Counted from the first letter of the stretch, positions 1-9,089 are shown. The stretch is DNA of 64,000 nucleotides from Oceanospirillaceae bacterium (GCA_029938085.1 JAPYOS010000002.1:124001-188000); one strand, 5' to 3'. Notes: generated by a model not told the origin, from the sequence alone. A program made the numbers and translations.

Positions 1-457
1 CTAAGTCCAACGCGCGCTCCATGGCTGGACGAATGCGGTTGTACGTGCCACAGCGGCATATGTTATTCATTTGTTGCTTAATCTTTTCGGGACTCGGGCG
101 CTGGCCTGCGAGTGCTTGGTTGACAATGGCAGTGGCAACCATGATTTGTCCAGACTGACAATACCCACATTGGGGTACATCTAACTCCAGCCAAGCTTGC
201 TGAATTGTATTGAGATGTCCATCAGCGGAAAGAGACTCTATGGTTTCAATTTGTGTTCCGGACATGGCGGTTGCTGGCACACTGCATGAGCGCAATGGTT
301 TGCCATTGACTAGCACCGTGCATGCGCCACATTGACCTATTCCACAACCAAATTTGGTTCCAGTTAAGCCAACTTCTTCCCGTATAGCCCATAACAATGG
401 AGTGTCTGTATCGACTTTTATTTCGACGTCTTTGCCGTTAATGTTGAGTGTTAACAT
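1..457 (-). CDS. (2Fe-2S) subunit of a molybdopterin hydroxylase (xanthine dehydrogenase family), runs off the window edge
   Basis: The frame is open from the ATG at 457 to base 1, so 152 residues are seen; family members of the isoquinoline 1-oxidoreductase alpha-subunit type are about this long, so only the extreme C-terminus should be missing. The N-terminal plant-type [2Fe-2S] motif reads CGIGQCGAC. The C-terminal [2Fe-2S] domain has CGYCQSGQ and ICRCGTY, which are diagnostic of small Fe-S subunits that pass electrons from a molybdopterin subunit. The large subunit would lie just outside the window to the left. The upstream neighbour (MocA-like) overlaps its start by 20 bp, which indicates one transcript and fits molybdenum cofactor modification for this enzyme. 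The substrate (an aldehyde or N-heterocycle) cannot be inferred. Confidence 0.9.
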   Translation of the reverse strand, partial: MLTLNINGKDVEIKVDTDTPLLWAIREEVGLTGTKFGCGIGQCGACTVLVNGKPLRSCSVPATAMSGTQIETIESLSADGHLNTIQQAWLELDVPQCGYCQSGQIMVATAIVNQALAGQRPSPEKIKQQMNNICRCGTYNRIRPAMERALDL

Positions 458-1061
458 GCCAGCTCTCCTGGTGTTGTATTGTTTGCCATTGGGACTTCGT
501 ATCAAGATCCACTTCGGCGTGTGGCCAGATAAAATAATGTATAGGCACACGGTGCTGATTAGCTAGAAGCCAAGGTTTCAAACCACGTTCAGGAGCATTG
601 ACCGTGGCCATAACCTTGTGTGGAATGATGACTGGAACGCCCCACGAATTGATATCCTGGTGTTGGTATTGGCTTACTAAAACTTGCGCGGGTTGCTGTT
701 TCCAATACTGGTAAAACTCGAACGCTTGCTCGGTGGTAATAGCGTATTGGTCTACTAAGACCCAGCCAATACTTTTCTGATTGTGAGTTTTTTGGGCTAA
801 TATGACGCTAGTGCCCATACCTTTGTGCCAATCTGGGTTGTGCAATATGTTCAGATTGGCGTGGGGTGTTATATCGTCATTTAAATCCACGGCTCCACTG
901 ACAACACATACAGGTAATCCGGTGGCTAATAACGTTTGGACTTGGTGTTGAATCAGGCTTTGGCTGCCCAACTGCAACAGTTGCTTTGGTTGGCCAAGAC
1001 GGGTTGAATTACCGGCCGCCAATATAACCCAAATAAAGTCATCAACAATCATCAAAGTCAC
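438..1061 (-). CDS. MocA/MobA-like nucleotidyltransferase (molybdenum cofactor cytidylyltransferase family)
   Basis: The 207-residue protein opens with the NTP-transferase loop LAAGNSTRLGQPK (residues about 14-26), the hallmark of the MobA/MocA fold that attaches CMP or GMP to molybdopterin. NPDWHKGMGTS (about 75-85) is the second conserved block. The metal-binding segment reads VDQY at 103-106 where family members usually have DQP or DMP, so the site is slightly atypical. The gene overlaps the (2Fe-2S) hydroxylase subunit by 20 bp and is probably the accessory cytidylyltransferase maturing that enzyme. M4 is an alternative start. Family call is firm; the choice of CMP over GMP is inference from context. 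Confidence 0.8.
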   Translation of the reverse strand: MTLMIVDDFIWVILAAGNSTRLGQPKQLLQLGSQSLIQHQVQTLLATGLPVCVVSGAVDLNDDITPHANLNILHNPDWHKGMGTSVILAQKTHNQKSIGWVLVDQYAITTEQAFEFYQYWKQQPAQVLVSQYQHQDINSWGVPVIIPHKVMATVNAPERGLKPWLLANQHRVPIHYFIWPHAEVDLDTKSQWQTIQHQESWHVNTQH

Positions 1062-1415
1062 CTTGCTTTAGACAGACTGGAAAGCGAAGCATAAAACGCT
1101 AACATGCCCCTCTATTATGCATACAAATACATGCACATAAATGCAAATATATGTAAAGACACGCAAAGATGGACAGGTTGCATTAATACCTTGCCTTTAA
1201 TGCCGGGCATGGCGCTCTAAAAGCAATGAAACTGTTAATAATTAGGCAGTTTTATTCCTTACGGGGCACCGATCGATCTGGTTAACAACGAGGGTTATAG
1301 GTAAAGTCTACTAAAATAAGATGCGCCTTAAGCAGATGCTTATTAGACCCTTGAGAATATTCTTTTCATTAAAATGAACGTTAGTGAATTTAGGTGGGTA
1401 CAAGAATTAAGCTGG
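1062..1415. other. Intergenic region upstream of the hydroxylase locus
   Basis: No gene is visible in these 354 bases. The part nearest the MocA-like gene is AT-rich and has repeated ATGCA words (1118-1146). A weak imperfect dyad lies at 1306-1348 (GTCTA... with CTTATTAGAC), beyond the end of the membrane-protein gene. I see no convincing T-tract for a terminator. Confidence 0.5.
1115..1140. promoter_or_regulatory. Nested dyad upstream of the MocA/hydroxylase genes
   Basis: TGCAT (1118-1122) and ATGCA (1131-1135) form an inverted repeat with an 8-base spacer, nested inside TTATG (1115-1119) and CATAA (1136-1140). Another ATGCA follows at 1142-1146. It lies about 55-80 bp upstream of the MocA-like start, where a regulator could bind. 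The sequence symmetry is seen; function is inferred. Confidence 0.35.
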
Positions 1416-2408
1416 TTATTCTTCTTTATTTACCGCCCTAGGGACAAGTTTAGCTATTCCCCATAAAATCCCTGCTAAAATAAAGACGCCTATATAATCG
1501 GCTACCGGGATGCGGGGTAATACGGTATAAAACATCGGCCCCTGTTTTATCGCTACTAGGGTTGCGCCAACGAGATATAACAGGGTGAACCCCCACTTAT
1601 GGAGTTTGGTAAAGTTTAAACCATGCATTTGAGTGATTATAAAAATGCCTGCAAAACCAAAAAAGAACATACCCCACATGTTGTTGTCACTCTCTAAGGC
1701 CACTAGGGTGCCGTGCACAATGACCCACATTTCTAAAAAAAGCGTCCACTTCCGATTAACATGAAACTGTGTAAAAAATAGCGACCCTTGGAGGAGGAGA
1801 ACAAAGATGTAGGAGAAGCCCATTAGATGTCCGAAGGTGGCTTCCGTAGGGTGGTACCAAAAGGTATAGATGATGGCCCAAGAGAAATAATACCCGTGGT
1901 ATTTTTTGGCAGCGTATATTAACTTTTTTGAAAATGGCACTTTCTTACCAAAGAATAAGCCCCGTCTGGGGGTTTCCATAAGCAAAACCCAAATGAGCAT
2001 AACCACCACAGATACCTGTGCACTCCAAATAGACACATGCTGGGCTAGTCCATCGTACCAAAGTTGAGTTTGGATAATGTGCAGCACGCAAAAGAAACCG
2101 TTGAGGCCTAAAGCGTACCAGTTAAAATTATGTAACTTGTGCCCATATGTGGGTTTGGCACGCTGGGCGTAGAAGATAAGGCCCCACATGGTGATTTGGT
2201 GGAGCCCATAAAAAAACCAAGCGCTAAACACACCCATGGCAGTCCGTTCAGGTAGTTGCCAAAAATACCAAGAGGCTCCTTGGTCTTCTAGGAAAACAAT
2301 ATCCTTTAATAAAGGTGCAGCCATCCAAATAGTAAAGGTAAGGACTAATGTAGCACCAATACCCCATAAGGCTGCATTTGTGTCTTGTCTGAGTGCTTTC
2401 TGATTCAT
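1416..2408 (-). CDS. Polytopic membrane protein of unknown function
   Basis: I do not recognise the family. The 330-residue protein has a short polar N-terminus and then about ten hydrophobic spans rich in Trp, Phe and His; several histidines sit near span ends (for example in MHGLNF, about residues 262-267). There is no signal peptide or soluble domain. It ends with a basic stretch and EE. It is transcribed divergently from a secreted DUF2141 protein, with only 38 bp between the two starts, so the two probably share control. It could be a transporter-like or enzyme-like integral protein; sequence alone does not decide. Confidence 0.7.
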   Translation of the reverse strand: MNQKALRQDTNAALWGIGATLVLTFTIWMAAPLLKDIVFLEDQGASWYFWQLPERTAMGVFSAWFFYGLHQITMWGLIFYAQRAKPTYGHKLHNFNWYALGLNGFFCVLHIIQTQLWYDGLAQHVSIWSAQVSVVVMLIWVLLMETPRRGLFFGKKVPFSKKLIYAAKKYHGYYFSWAIIYTFWYHPTEATFGHLMGFSYIFVLLLQGSLFFTQFHVNRKWTLFLEMWVIVHGTLVALESDNNMWGMFFFGFAGIFIITQMHGLNFTKLHKWGFTLLYLVGATLVAIKQGPMFYTVLPRIPVADYIGVFILAGILWGIAKLVPRAVNKEE

Positions 2409-2446
2409 ATAATGATTGTTGCCAATGGCACAAGATGTAGCTTAAA

Positions 2447-2953
2447 ATGACTATAATAGGTTCTGTCCGAAATTTCAACGCTATCGTGGCTATAGGTTTC
2501 TGCGCCGTTTGTGCGTTTTCTTTCTGGGCACAAGAGTCCCATGGAAACGTCCTTTTAGGTGAAATTCAAGTGCCATTAGTACAAATCCGACACTTGGGTC
2601 AAGGTGAGCTTGTAGTAGTGTTGTTTGAACAACTGGACCGAATCGAATTAGAAATGGACAAAGCTTTTCGAGTAAAAAAGCTCGCTGCCACATCCCAGGA
2701 CTTGGTGGTGGTTTTCAGCAATGTCCCCTATGGGGAATATGCAGTTGGCGTTTTTCACGACCTAAACAAGAATGGCAAACTTGATGCTAACTTTTTTGGT
2801 TTTCCGAAAGAGGACATGGCAGTGTCTAATAATGCTAAAGGTGGCCCGTTTGGTGGCCCACTTTGGCAGCAAGCGAAAATTCAGTTGGCGCAATCGGCCA
2901 TGGTGTTATCGACCCTTAAGTTGTATCCCTTTGGCCCTAAAACCACCGAATAA
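2447..2953 (+). CDS. Secreted DUF2141 family protein
   Basis: The 168-residue protein has an N-terminal hydrophobic stretch (about residues 8-27) that looks like a signal peptide. The remainder matches the DUF2141 pattern: GEYAVGVFHDLNKNGKLD (about 97-114), then GFPKED and SNNAKG. This small beta-rich family is common in periplasmic proteins of marine bacteria and has no established biochemical role. The DxNxNGxxD loop looks like a calcium-type acidic loop, but that is inference. It faces the unknown membrane protein divergently. Downstream it converges on the HutD gene with about 180 bp of featureless sequence between. Confidence 0.85.
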   Translation: MTIIGSVRNFNAIVAIGFCAVCAFSFWAQESHGNVLLGEIQVPLVQIRHLGQGELVVVLFEQLDRIELEMDKAFRVKKLAATSQDLVVVFSNVPYGEYAVGVFHDLNKNGKLDANFFGFPKEDMAVSNNAKGGPFGGPLWQQAKIQLAQSAMVLSTLKLYPFGPKTTE

Positions 2954-3136
2954 CCATCGAATAGAAAATTTAGCCATGTGTACTTCTGCACATGCCAGTG
3001 GTAGGTCAAGTGTTCATATTTAGATGCATCTGACAGAAATAATACGTTCGGCGTATCACTATATATGCTCGTAGGATATTTCACCCAACACTCCTTATGG
3101 TTACACCCATAATTGATCAACTTGGTCCCAACACCA

Positions 3137-3775
3137 CTACACCACAACAGACCCATGAAATAGCTTGGCCGAACACTCCGTAATGCGCCAAAAGGAATTG
3201 TCTTCACCTGTCGTTTCGCTAGTTACAACTAGCGTATCACCGGTGGATAAATGGTATTGCTTGGCATTTAGTGCATCCTCAAGGCTCAGTTCACCTTTGA
3301 TAACGTAGATAAAACTGTAGCGTTTGTTAGCCACATTTTGTACGTGCAATGGCACGTTAAGCAGCTCATCCAATGGCATATTATTGGCTTCCACCTGCAC
3401 TACGCGATCGCTCACTTGAACCTGTGGCCGATGGATCAGATTTATGGCGAAGGCGGTCTGGGTAAGTAGTTTACATGTGAGCTGGCTTTCCCCAAAAAAG
3501 TCGAACGCCGTGCCGCTTTGATCAACAATTGTCTGGTTATTGTTTGTATCCAATTCGAACTCACACCTACCGTCTAACGTGCGGTGGTGACGTATGTAAC
3601 CAGGATATAGCGTGAAGTCGGATTGCGGGACCTCAATGGTTGCTGTAGAAAACCTAAACAGGTAATTTTGATCATTGCTTGTTTTTGGAAAGCGGTAAAC
3701 TTCACTCATTTGACCGGCACCGTTACCCCAAGGCTGGGTTACAGACTCGGTATATTTGACGATACTAACTTGCAT
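3137..3775 (-). CDS. HutD/Ves family cupin-like protein
   Basis: The conserved HutD segment PWGNGAGQ lies at residues 15-22, followed by FRFSTATIEV and FTLYPGYIRH, as in HutD/Ves proteins. In Pseudomonas HutD sits in the histidine-utilisation operon and appears to limit pathway flux; its biochemical activity is unknown. The ATG at 3775 is preferred over an upstream in-frame start at 3850 because GAGGA lies seven bases before it and the upstream start would overlap the FrhB-like gene. It is the last gene of the GcvT-MttB-FrhB operon, so here it probably tunes methylated-amine catabolism rather than histidine use. That role is inference. Confidence 0.8.
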   Translation of the reverse strand: MQVSIVKYTESVTQPWGNGAGQMSEVYRFPKTSNDQNYLFRFSTATIEVPQSDFTLYPGYIRHHRTLDGRCEFELDTNNNQTIVDQSGTAFDFFGESQLTCKLLTQTAFAINLIHRPQVQVSDRVVQVEANNMPLDELLNVPLHVQNVANKRYSFIYVIKGELSLEDALNAKQYHLSTGDTLVVTSETTGEDNSFWRITECSAKLFHGSVVV

Positions 3776-3806
3776 ACCAGTGTCCTCTGCATGGCGTTCA
3801 ATAGAG

Positions 3807-5069
3807 CTATTCAGTAGGCGTTGGCTGGTCCGCCTTACCTGCCTTAACACGGTCTAAGGTGCCTTGGCGTTGTTGGTTATTAACAGCGTCAGGCATTTCG
3901 GCTGCCAATTGTTTAATACGTAGCCGTTCTGTTTGGGGGGTGAGTCGCCCTGCATCCTGCAATCCCTGATAGCGCGGCCACGCCGCATACTTTTTGGTCA
4001 GCTGATGAGGCTGATAGGTGCTCATATGATCGGGGGTGATATCTCGATCGATGACTAAGGCGCCAGCCGCAGCTGCCTCGGCTAACAGCTGTGCGCCTGC
4101 GGTTGTTCGTGCTATCGCTGCGTTAGTGCCTAAGTCTGTATCAGTGTCTTCACGTTTGGGAGAGCCTAGAATCCATGTATCGGCGACTGCAATGTCGGAC
4201 GCTTCACCAATACCGTCGGGGCAGACTTTGCAACGAAAAGGCATGTCCCACATACTTTCATCTTCTCCCCAAAAATCCAAATAATGGGCATCGACTACCT
4301 TTTCTGCAGTGGTAATACGGGTTGGACCCGGGCAGCCATGACCACGATATTGTAAGTCCGTTACATGATCTGGCTCCACGCCCATACGTCGATAAAAAGC
4401 CTTGATGGAATCGGGCGGCATATAGCCACCACACACCGGGGCAAGCCAAAATTTAACCAGGTCGTTCACCCGTTTATCTTCTTGCGCGTAGTTACGCAAG
4501 CCCGCTAAGTCACAAGGTTTACCGATAAAAGCAAATTTTTGGTTACGATCGAGCACTTTATCTATCGCGATTAACGGTGCCGTGGGGCCATAACGTGAGC
4601 CAGAGCCTTGTAGCACTTGCTCAGTGGTCGTGCTGATATGCATTTCACCAAAACTAGGTTCGGTACTATGCGCTTTGGCATGTAGTATAAAGTCGACTTG
4701 CTTGGTGGTTAATAAATAACACGCAAGGGCGGTTAACACGCCAGCGGTGGCGCCGACATGACGTTGATGGGCATCACCTGCCCAAGTGTGCACCATGCGT
4801 TGCCATGGGCCCCACACATTATCTAACTTGGTGTCTGTAGCGATGAGGTTATCGGGCAAACCGACGGGGTGCACCCCCGGGCAAACTCGATGAACCAAAT
4901 CTGCCGTAGCATGGTCTATGGCGTCGCTAACTATCGGCACCAAATATCCCGAGCTGCCTTTTTTAACCTGTATTAAATGATCTCCAGCGGCAGCCTGACA
5001 CAGGCCGCAGCCGGTGCATAAGCCATGCTCTACAATTTGTTCAACTCGTTGCTGAGCAGTCAGTTTCAT
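3807..5069 (-). CDS. FrhB-like coenzyme F420 hydrogenase/dehydrogenase beta-subunit family Fe-S protein
   Basis: The 420-residue protein has an N-terminal iron-sulphur motif C18-x2-C21-x2-C24 (CTGCGLC) and the two-domain FrhB architecture. RYGPTAPL and FIGKPCDLAGLRN are in the mid region, and a second cysteine pair, CKVCPDGIGE, precedes DIAVADTW. FrhB proteins carry FAD and Fe-S and move electrons between a cofactor and a redox partner. F420 itself is unlikely in this lineage, so a ferredoxin- or flavin-linked role is more plausible. The ATG at 5069, behind an AAGG box, is preferred over a TTG at 5093. Its place between the MttB and HutD genes suggests it reduces or reactivates a partner of the methyltransferase; that is inference. 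Confidence 0.85.
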   Translation of the reverse strand: MKLTAQQRVEQIVEHGLCTGCGLCQAAAGDHLIQVKKGSSGYLVPIVSDAIDHATADLVHRVCPGVHPVGLPDNLIATDTKLDNVWGPWQRMVHTWAGDAHQRHVGATAGVLTALACYLLTTKQVDFILHAKAHSTEPSFGEMHISTTTEQVLQGSGSRYGPTAPLIAIDKVLDRNQKFAFIGKPCDLAGLRNYAQEDKRVNDLVKFWLAPVCGGYMPPDSIKAFYRRMGVEPDHVTDLQYRGHGCPGPTRITTAEKVVDAHYLDFWGEDESMWDMPFRCKVCPDGIGEASDIAVADTWILGSPKREDTDTDLGTNAAIARTTAGAQLLAEAAAAGALVIDRDITPDHMSTYQPHQLTKKYAAWPRYQGLQDAGRLTPQTERLRIKQLAAEMPDAVNNQQRQGTLDRVKAGKADQPTPTE

Positions 5070-5132
5070 AAATACCCTTGATGTTGGCAGCAATGTATTG
5101 GCTCATTATTTCATAATAATGATGATCTTACT

Positions 5133-6644
5133 CTAAGCTAACTTTATCGGATATTTATGCCGGATGGCAGCATCTATTGCTGGCGTTAGATAACTGGGCT
5201 GGTGTTGCAATAGCTGCTCCACCTTAGTTTTGGCCCGCGCCCAATGGTCCATGCTACCGCTCTCTTGCCAGACGATAGGCTCGTCTCGGTCGGCCAATTT
5301 TGGATAATAGTAATCTCGCTCCATCGACACCATGGTTTGCGGCGCATCTATAAAGTGTCCAGAACCAGCAATAGCGGCCTTAATGGATTCAAAACCCAAA
5401 TCCTCTTCCGTAACTTCGATACCGCGTATGGCACGGTGTACGTGAGATAACATCTCATCATCCATCACAAAGGCTTCAAAAGAGGCTCCTAAAAGGCTCG
5501 CCATCATGCCAGACGATTCGTACACCATGTTGCCCCCAGCCAACCCACAAGCTAAGGCGGTAATGGCTTTTTCCATACCCATTTGAGCGTCGGGTGCTTT
5601 GGCGTCGCTCATGCTTGAGCCACAACCAGACGGCAAACCTAAGCTATTAGAAAGTTGCGCCGAAGCGGCATTGAGCAAGGCCATCTCTCCCCCGCCCCCC
5701 CGAAAAGCGCCAGTGCGCAGATCAATTACTAACGGCCAGTTAGAAAAGATCATTGGATAACCCGGCTCAAAAACATTGATCATGATGAGCGCTGCTAGGG
5801 TTTCTGCCAAGGTAATAGCCAGGGTACCTGCTAATGGCGCAGGCGAGGTGGCACCAGTCATGGCGGCTACAATATTGCTAATGGGCACACCGCGCTTCAT
5901 ACACGCCAAAGCCACCATTACCGCATCTTCACCGTATTTTAGAGGTGAAATGACTGGGCTGATATGGGCCTTACAAAATGGGCGTTTAGCAAATTCGCCT
6001 TCACCGCCCAGGGCCATGTCGAACATATCGACGATGGGATCCACATGTTCTGGCAAGGTAAAGCTAGTGGCAACGGGTTTGGTGGTGCCACGCAGTAATG
6101 CGTACACCGTATTCACGTCTAACTCGTATAAATCGGGCACATCAGTGGCCACACAACAACGGGTAAACCAAGCCACGTTAGGCAACTGATCCACCAACCG
6201 AGTAAAGTCATATAAATCGTCTAGGGTGGACGGGCGATACTGGCCATTGTTCAAATCCAGAGTTTGTACGGCGGCACCACCGGTACCAAAATAAACCCTG
6301 TCTCCACCCACTTGAATATCATGCTTGGGGTCGCGGCCATAAAAGGTGAACTCCTTACAGGCCCCTGCAATAATGGTTTCTACCATGGACGGTGGGTAAC
6401 ATAAACGCCCCAGTTCATTCACTTTAGCGCCCTGAGCCAATGCTTGCTTGAGGAGCACAGGAGGGACGTCGGCCATGCCTATTTCATCTAAGATGCGTAA
6501 CGACTCAGTGTAAATGCGATGCACTTGAGCCGGCGTTAGCGGCTGATATTGCCCACCCGACTGCCCTGGTGCACAAGGGTTTGTTGCGGGGGGTTTAGCT
6601 CTCTGCGCATGTTTAGCGGCGCGGGCTGAAGGTCGTCTAGCCAT
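5133..6644 (-). CDS. Non-pyrrolysine trimethylamine methyltransferase family protein (MttB/MtgB-like)
   Basis: The 503-residue protein belongs to the MttB superfamily, seen in EIGMADVP, the FYGRDPKHD segment, YFGTGGAA and the glycine-rich GCGSSMSDAK stretch. Methanogen MttB proteins read through an amber codon as pyrrolysine; here the frame is uninterrupted, so this is a non-Pyl member. Characterised non-Pyl members include glycine betaine:corrinoid methyltransferases (MtgB). Glycine betaine is therefore the leading substrate, but related betaines are possible. It is 15 bp downstream of the GcvT-type flavoprotein, which could handle the dimethylglycine product. No corrinoid-binding protein or corrinoid activase is present in the window. 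The N-terminus is basic, Ala-rich and probably disordered. Confidence 0.9.
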   Translation of the reverse strand: MARRPSARAAKHAQRAKPPATNPCAPGQSGGQYQPLTPAQVHRIYTESLRILDEIGMADVPPVLLKQALAQGAKVNELGRLCYPPSMVETIIAGACKEFTFYGRDPKHDIQVGGDRVYFGTGGAAVQTLDLNNGQYRPSTLDDLYDFTRLVDQLPNVAWFTRCCVATDVPDLYELDVNTVYALLRGTTKPVATSFTLPEHVDPIVDMFDMALGGEGEFAKRPFCKAHISPVISPLKYGEDAVMVALACMKRGVPISNIVAAMTGATSPAPLAGTLAITLAETLAALIMINVFEPGYPMIFSNWPLVIDLRTGAFRGGGGEMALLNAASAQLSNSLGLPSGCGSSMSDAKAPDAQMGMEKAITALACGLAGGNMVYESSGMMASLLGASFEAFVMDDEMLSHVHRAIRGIEVTEEDLGFESIKAAIAGSGHFIDAPQTMVSMERDYYYPKLADRDEPIVWQESGSMDHWARAKTKVEQLLQHQPSYLTPAIDAAIRHKYPIKLA

Positions 6645-6659
6645 GGTTCACTCCTGGCT

Positions 6660-9089
6660 CTAACTACGAGGTTTGAGGTTAGCTGGGTCATACAGGCATG
6701 GTTCCACTACCATTGCGTCACAGACTTGACCAATGATGGATACCTTAAAGTGGCCCCCAATGATCGCCACAGCTGCATCTACATAGGCATAAGCCAAGTT
6801 TTTAGCCACACGGTGGCCATAGCCGCCAGAAGTAACAACACCCACCTGTTGGCCATGATGAATAACCGGGTCGCCACCATGGGCGGCGGCAAAGTCGCAA
6901 CTCACCTCTAATGTAACCAAGCGCTGGCGTGGGCCTGACTCTAGATCGGCTAGCAACGCTTGTTTGCCAATAAAATCTGGCTTATCCAGTTTCACAAAGC
7001 GATCCAAACCCGCTTCTATAGGGTTAAATTCATCAATGATTTCTGCTTTCCAATGTAGGTAACCTTTCTCCAAGCGCATGGATTCGGTGGCATAAAGGCC
7101 AAACTTACTCAAGTGGAAGGCTTGCCCTGCGCTTTGTAATAGCTGCCACGCTAGGTACAACTGCGCATTAGGAATGTGTAGTTCGTAGGCCAACTCGCCA
7201 GAAAAACTCACACTCATGGCGTTGACTTGCGCGAAACCAAGGCTGATCGAGCGCACTTGCATCCAACCAAATACATCGGCACTACAATCATCACGGGGGC
7301 ATAACGACTGTAACAAATCCCGTGACTTAGGCCCTGCTAACACCAGTATGGTATGGCTATCGGCCATTTCTGTTAAGGTTACAGTGGCCGGCATACTGGT
7401 GTTTAAATAATCTCGGTCATGCCATTCTGCGGCAGCTGCAGAGCCATACCAAAAATGATCTTCACCGAGTTTAGCTAAGGTTGCTTCGCACAACATTCGG
7501 CCTGCATGGTTGAGCAAATAACACAAACGAACTTGCCCTACCTGCTTAGGAATGGCGCCACACACCAACTGATCAAGCCAGTTTTCTACGCCTTCGCCTT
7601 TGAGTTCATAACGGTTAAAGCCCGAGACCTCCATCACTCCAACATTGGTTTGAAGGGCCGCAATTTCTTGCGCCACCACCGCGTGAGATTCGTTAAAGCG
7701 GTAGCCGGCGGTTTCCACTAAGTCCGGCGTAGGTTTAAACATTAATACCCGTTCCCAGCCATTCACCGTGCCCCAAACGGCATCCAGTTGGTCCAGCACT
7801 GGGTACAAAGGCGTGGTACGGGCTAACCGAGCGGCAGGGCGTTGTTCGTGAGGTAAATGGTAGTGAAACTCATTTTGATAGTCCTCAATCGCCTTCAGAC
7901 ACGTGTGTTCGGTATTGGCATACTGGCTAAAACGACGTGGATCGGTGTACCAAGAATCCCACTCCGACTGGCCATTAACAATGATTTCGGCCAAAATTTT
8001 GCCATGGCCGCCACTTTCACCAATTCCGGCCCTAAGCCCAATAGCACAATAGGCATTTTGGACGCCTGGAATAGGCCCAATCAGAGGCGCGCCATCAATG
8101 GTATAGGTAATAGGGCCATTGATGATCGAATGAATGCCCACCGTTTGTAGTGCTGGCAAACATTCAAATATGCCTTCCATATTGTCTAAACATCGGTCTA
8201 GATCATCGGGGCATAAGGCTTTGGTAAAATCGGGGCTAATGCCGTCCATACCAAAGGTTTTGCAACCTTGTTCGTATACGCCCACCAACAAGCCATGTTT
8301 TTCTTGGCGGCTATAAAAGTCATCCCTTGGGTCTCGAATAATAGGCACTCTAAAATCTAATGCCTCTAACTCTGGCATAGATTCAGTTAGAAAATACATG
8401 TGTTCCATGGAGGTCACTGGGTGCTCAACCCCCAGCATGTTGCCCACCTCATTAACCCGGTAGCCCGTGGCATTAACTACTTTTTCGCAGGTAATATCGC
8501 CTTTTAGGGTATGCACAATAAACTCGCCATTAGCTTTGCGAGTAATATTTTCTACGGGGTTAAAGCGATACACTTTGGCACCGGCTTCTCGAGCTTTACG
8601 CACCATAGCAAAGGTAATACCAGCGGGGTCTATGTCACCATCTAACGGGTCCCACCATGCACCCAACAAACCGTTGGGGTTAATCAACGGATGTCGTTTT
8701 CCCACTTCTGCGGCATCAATAAACTCCATTTCTGCACCCATTCCATTGGCCATACCCACCATGTGTTGGTAGGTATCGACTTGGGTGGGTGTACTGGCAA
8801 GGCGCATGCCACCAGTAATGTGATAAGCAAACGGAAAATCGGGGTCGTTGGCCAACTGTTGATACAGCTCAATACTATGACGTTTTAAGGCGACCGCAGT
8901 TTGGTTAGCACCAAATTGAGTGACTTGTGCGGCTGCATGCCAGGTGGAACCAGAAGTCAGTTCGTCGCGTTCCACCAAGGCAATATCGGTCCACCCGTGC
9001 TCTATGGCTAAATGATAAAACACCGAAGCGCCAGCAATGCCGCCGCCAATAACCACCACCCGTGCATGGGAATCCACTCGCTCTGTCAT
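6660..9089 (-). CDS. GcvT-family FAD-dependent demethylase (dimethylglycine/sarcosine dehydrogenase-like)
   Basis: The 809-residue, two-part enzyme has an N-terminal DAO-type FAD domain (GGGIAG at 15-20; STWHAA at about 48-53, where His51 aligns with the covalent-FAD histidine of dimethylglycine dehydrogenases) and a C-terminal GcvT/aminomethyltransferase domain from about residue 430. Such fusions oxidise an N-methyl group and hand the one-carbon unit to tetrahydrofolate. Length and order match dimethylglycine and sarcosine dehydrogenases. As first gene of the operon with the MttB-like gene it could take dimethylglycine to sarcosine after betaine demethylation. The divergent GcvA-like regulator lies 150 bp away. 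The exact N-methyl substrate is not decided by sequence. Confidence 0.9.
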   Translation of the reverse strand: MTERVDSHARVVVIGGGIAGASVFYHLAIEHGWTDIALVERDELTSGSTWHAAAQVTQFGANQTAVALKRHSIELYQQLANDPDFPFAYHITGGMRLASTPTQVDTYQHMVGMANGMGAEMEFIDAAEVGKRHPLINPNGLLGAWWDPLDGDIDPAGITFAMVRKAREAGAKVYRFNPVENITRKANGEFIVHTLKGDITCEKVVNATGYRVNEVGNMLGVEHPVTSMEHMYFLTESMPELEALDFRVPIIRDPRDDFYSRQEKHGLLVGVYEQGCKTFGMDGISPDFTKALCPDDLDRCLDNMEGIFECLPALQTVGIHSIINGPITYTIDGAPLIGPIPGVQNAYCAIGLRAGIGESGGHGKILAEIIVNGQSEWDSWYTDPRRFSQYANTEHTCLKAIEDYQNEFHYHLPHEQRPAARLARTTPLYPVLDQLDAVWGTVNGWERVLMFKPTPDLVETAGYRFNESHAVVAQEIAALQTNVGVMEVSGFNRYELKGEGVENWLDQLVCGAIPKQVGQVRLCYLLNHAGRMLCEATLAKLGEDHFWYGSAAAAEWHDRDYLNTSMPATVTLTEMADSHTILVLAGPKSRDLLQSLCPRDDCSADVFGWMQVRSISLGFAQVNAMSVSFSGELAYELHIPNAQLYLAWQLLQSAGQAFHLSKFGLYATESMRLEKGYLHWKAEIIDEFNPIEAGLDRFVKLDKPDFIGKQALLADLESGPRQRLVTLEVSCDFAAAHGGDPVIHHGQQVGVVTSGGYGHRVAKNLAYAYVDAAVAIIGGHFKVSIIGQVCDAMVVEPCLYDPANLKPRS

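Noticed and set aside
1306-1348. Terminator after the unknown membrane-protein gene
   Set aside because: The dyad is interrupted by extra bases and no T-tract follows on the relevant strand.
5776-6189. Antisense open frame within the MttB-family gene
   Set aside because: It has no family features, lies wholly inside a well-supported gene, and follows from its codon composition.
5133-6644. Pyrrolysine-containing MttB
   Set aside because: The frame contains no internal TAG codon, so the protein is a non-pyrrolysine family member.
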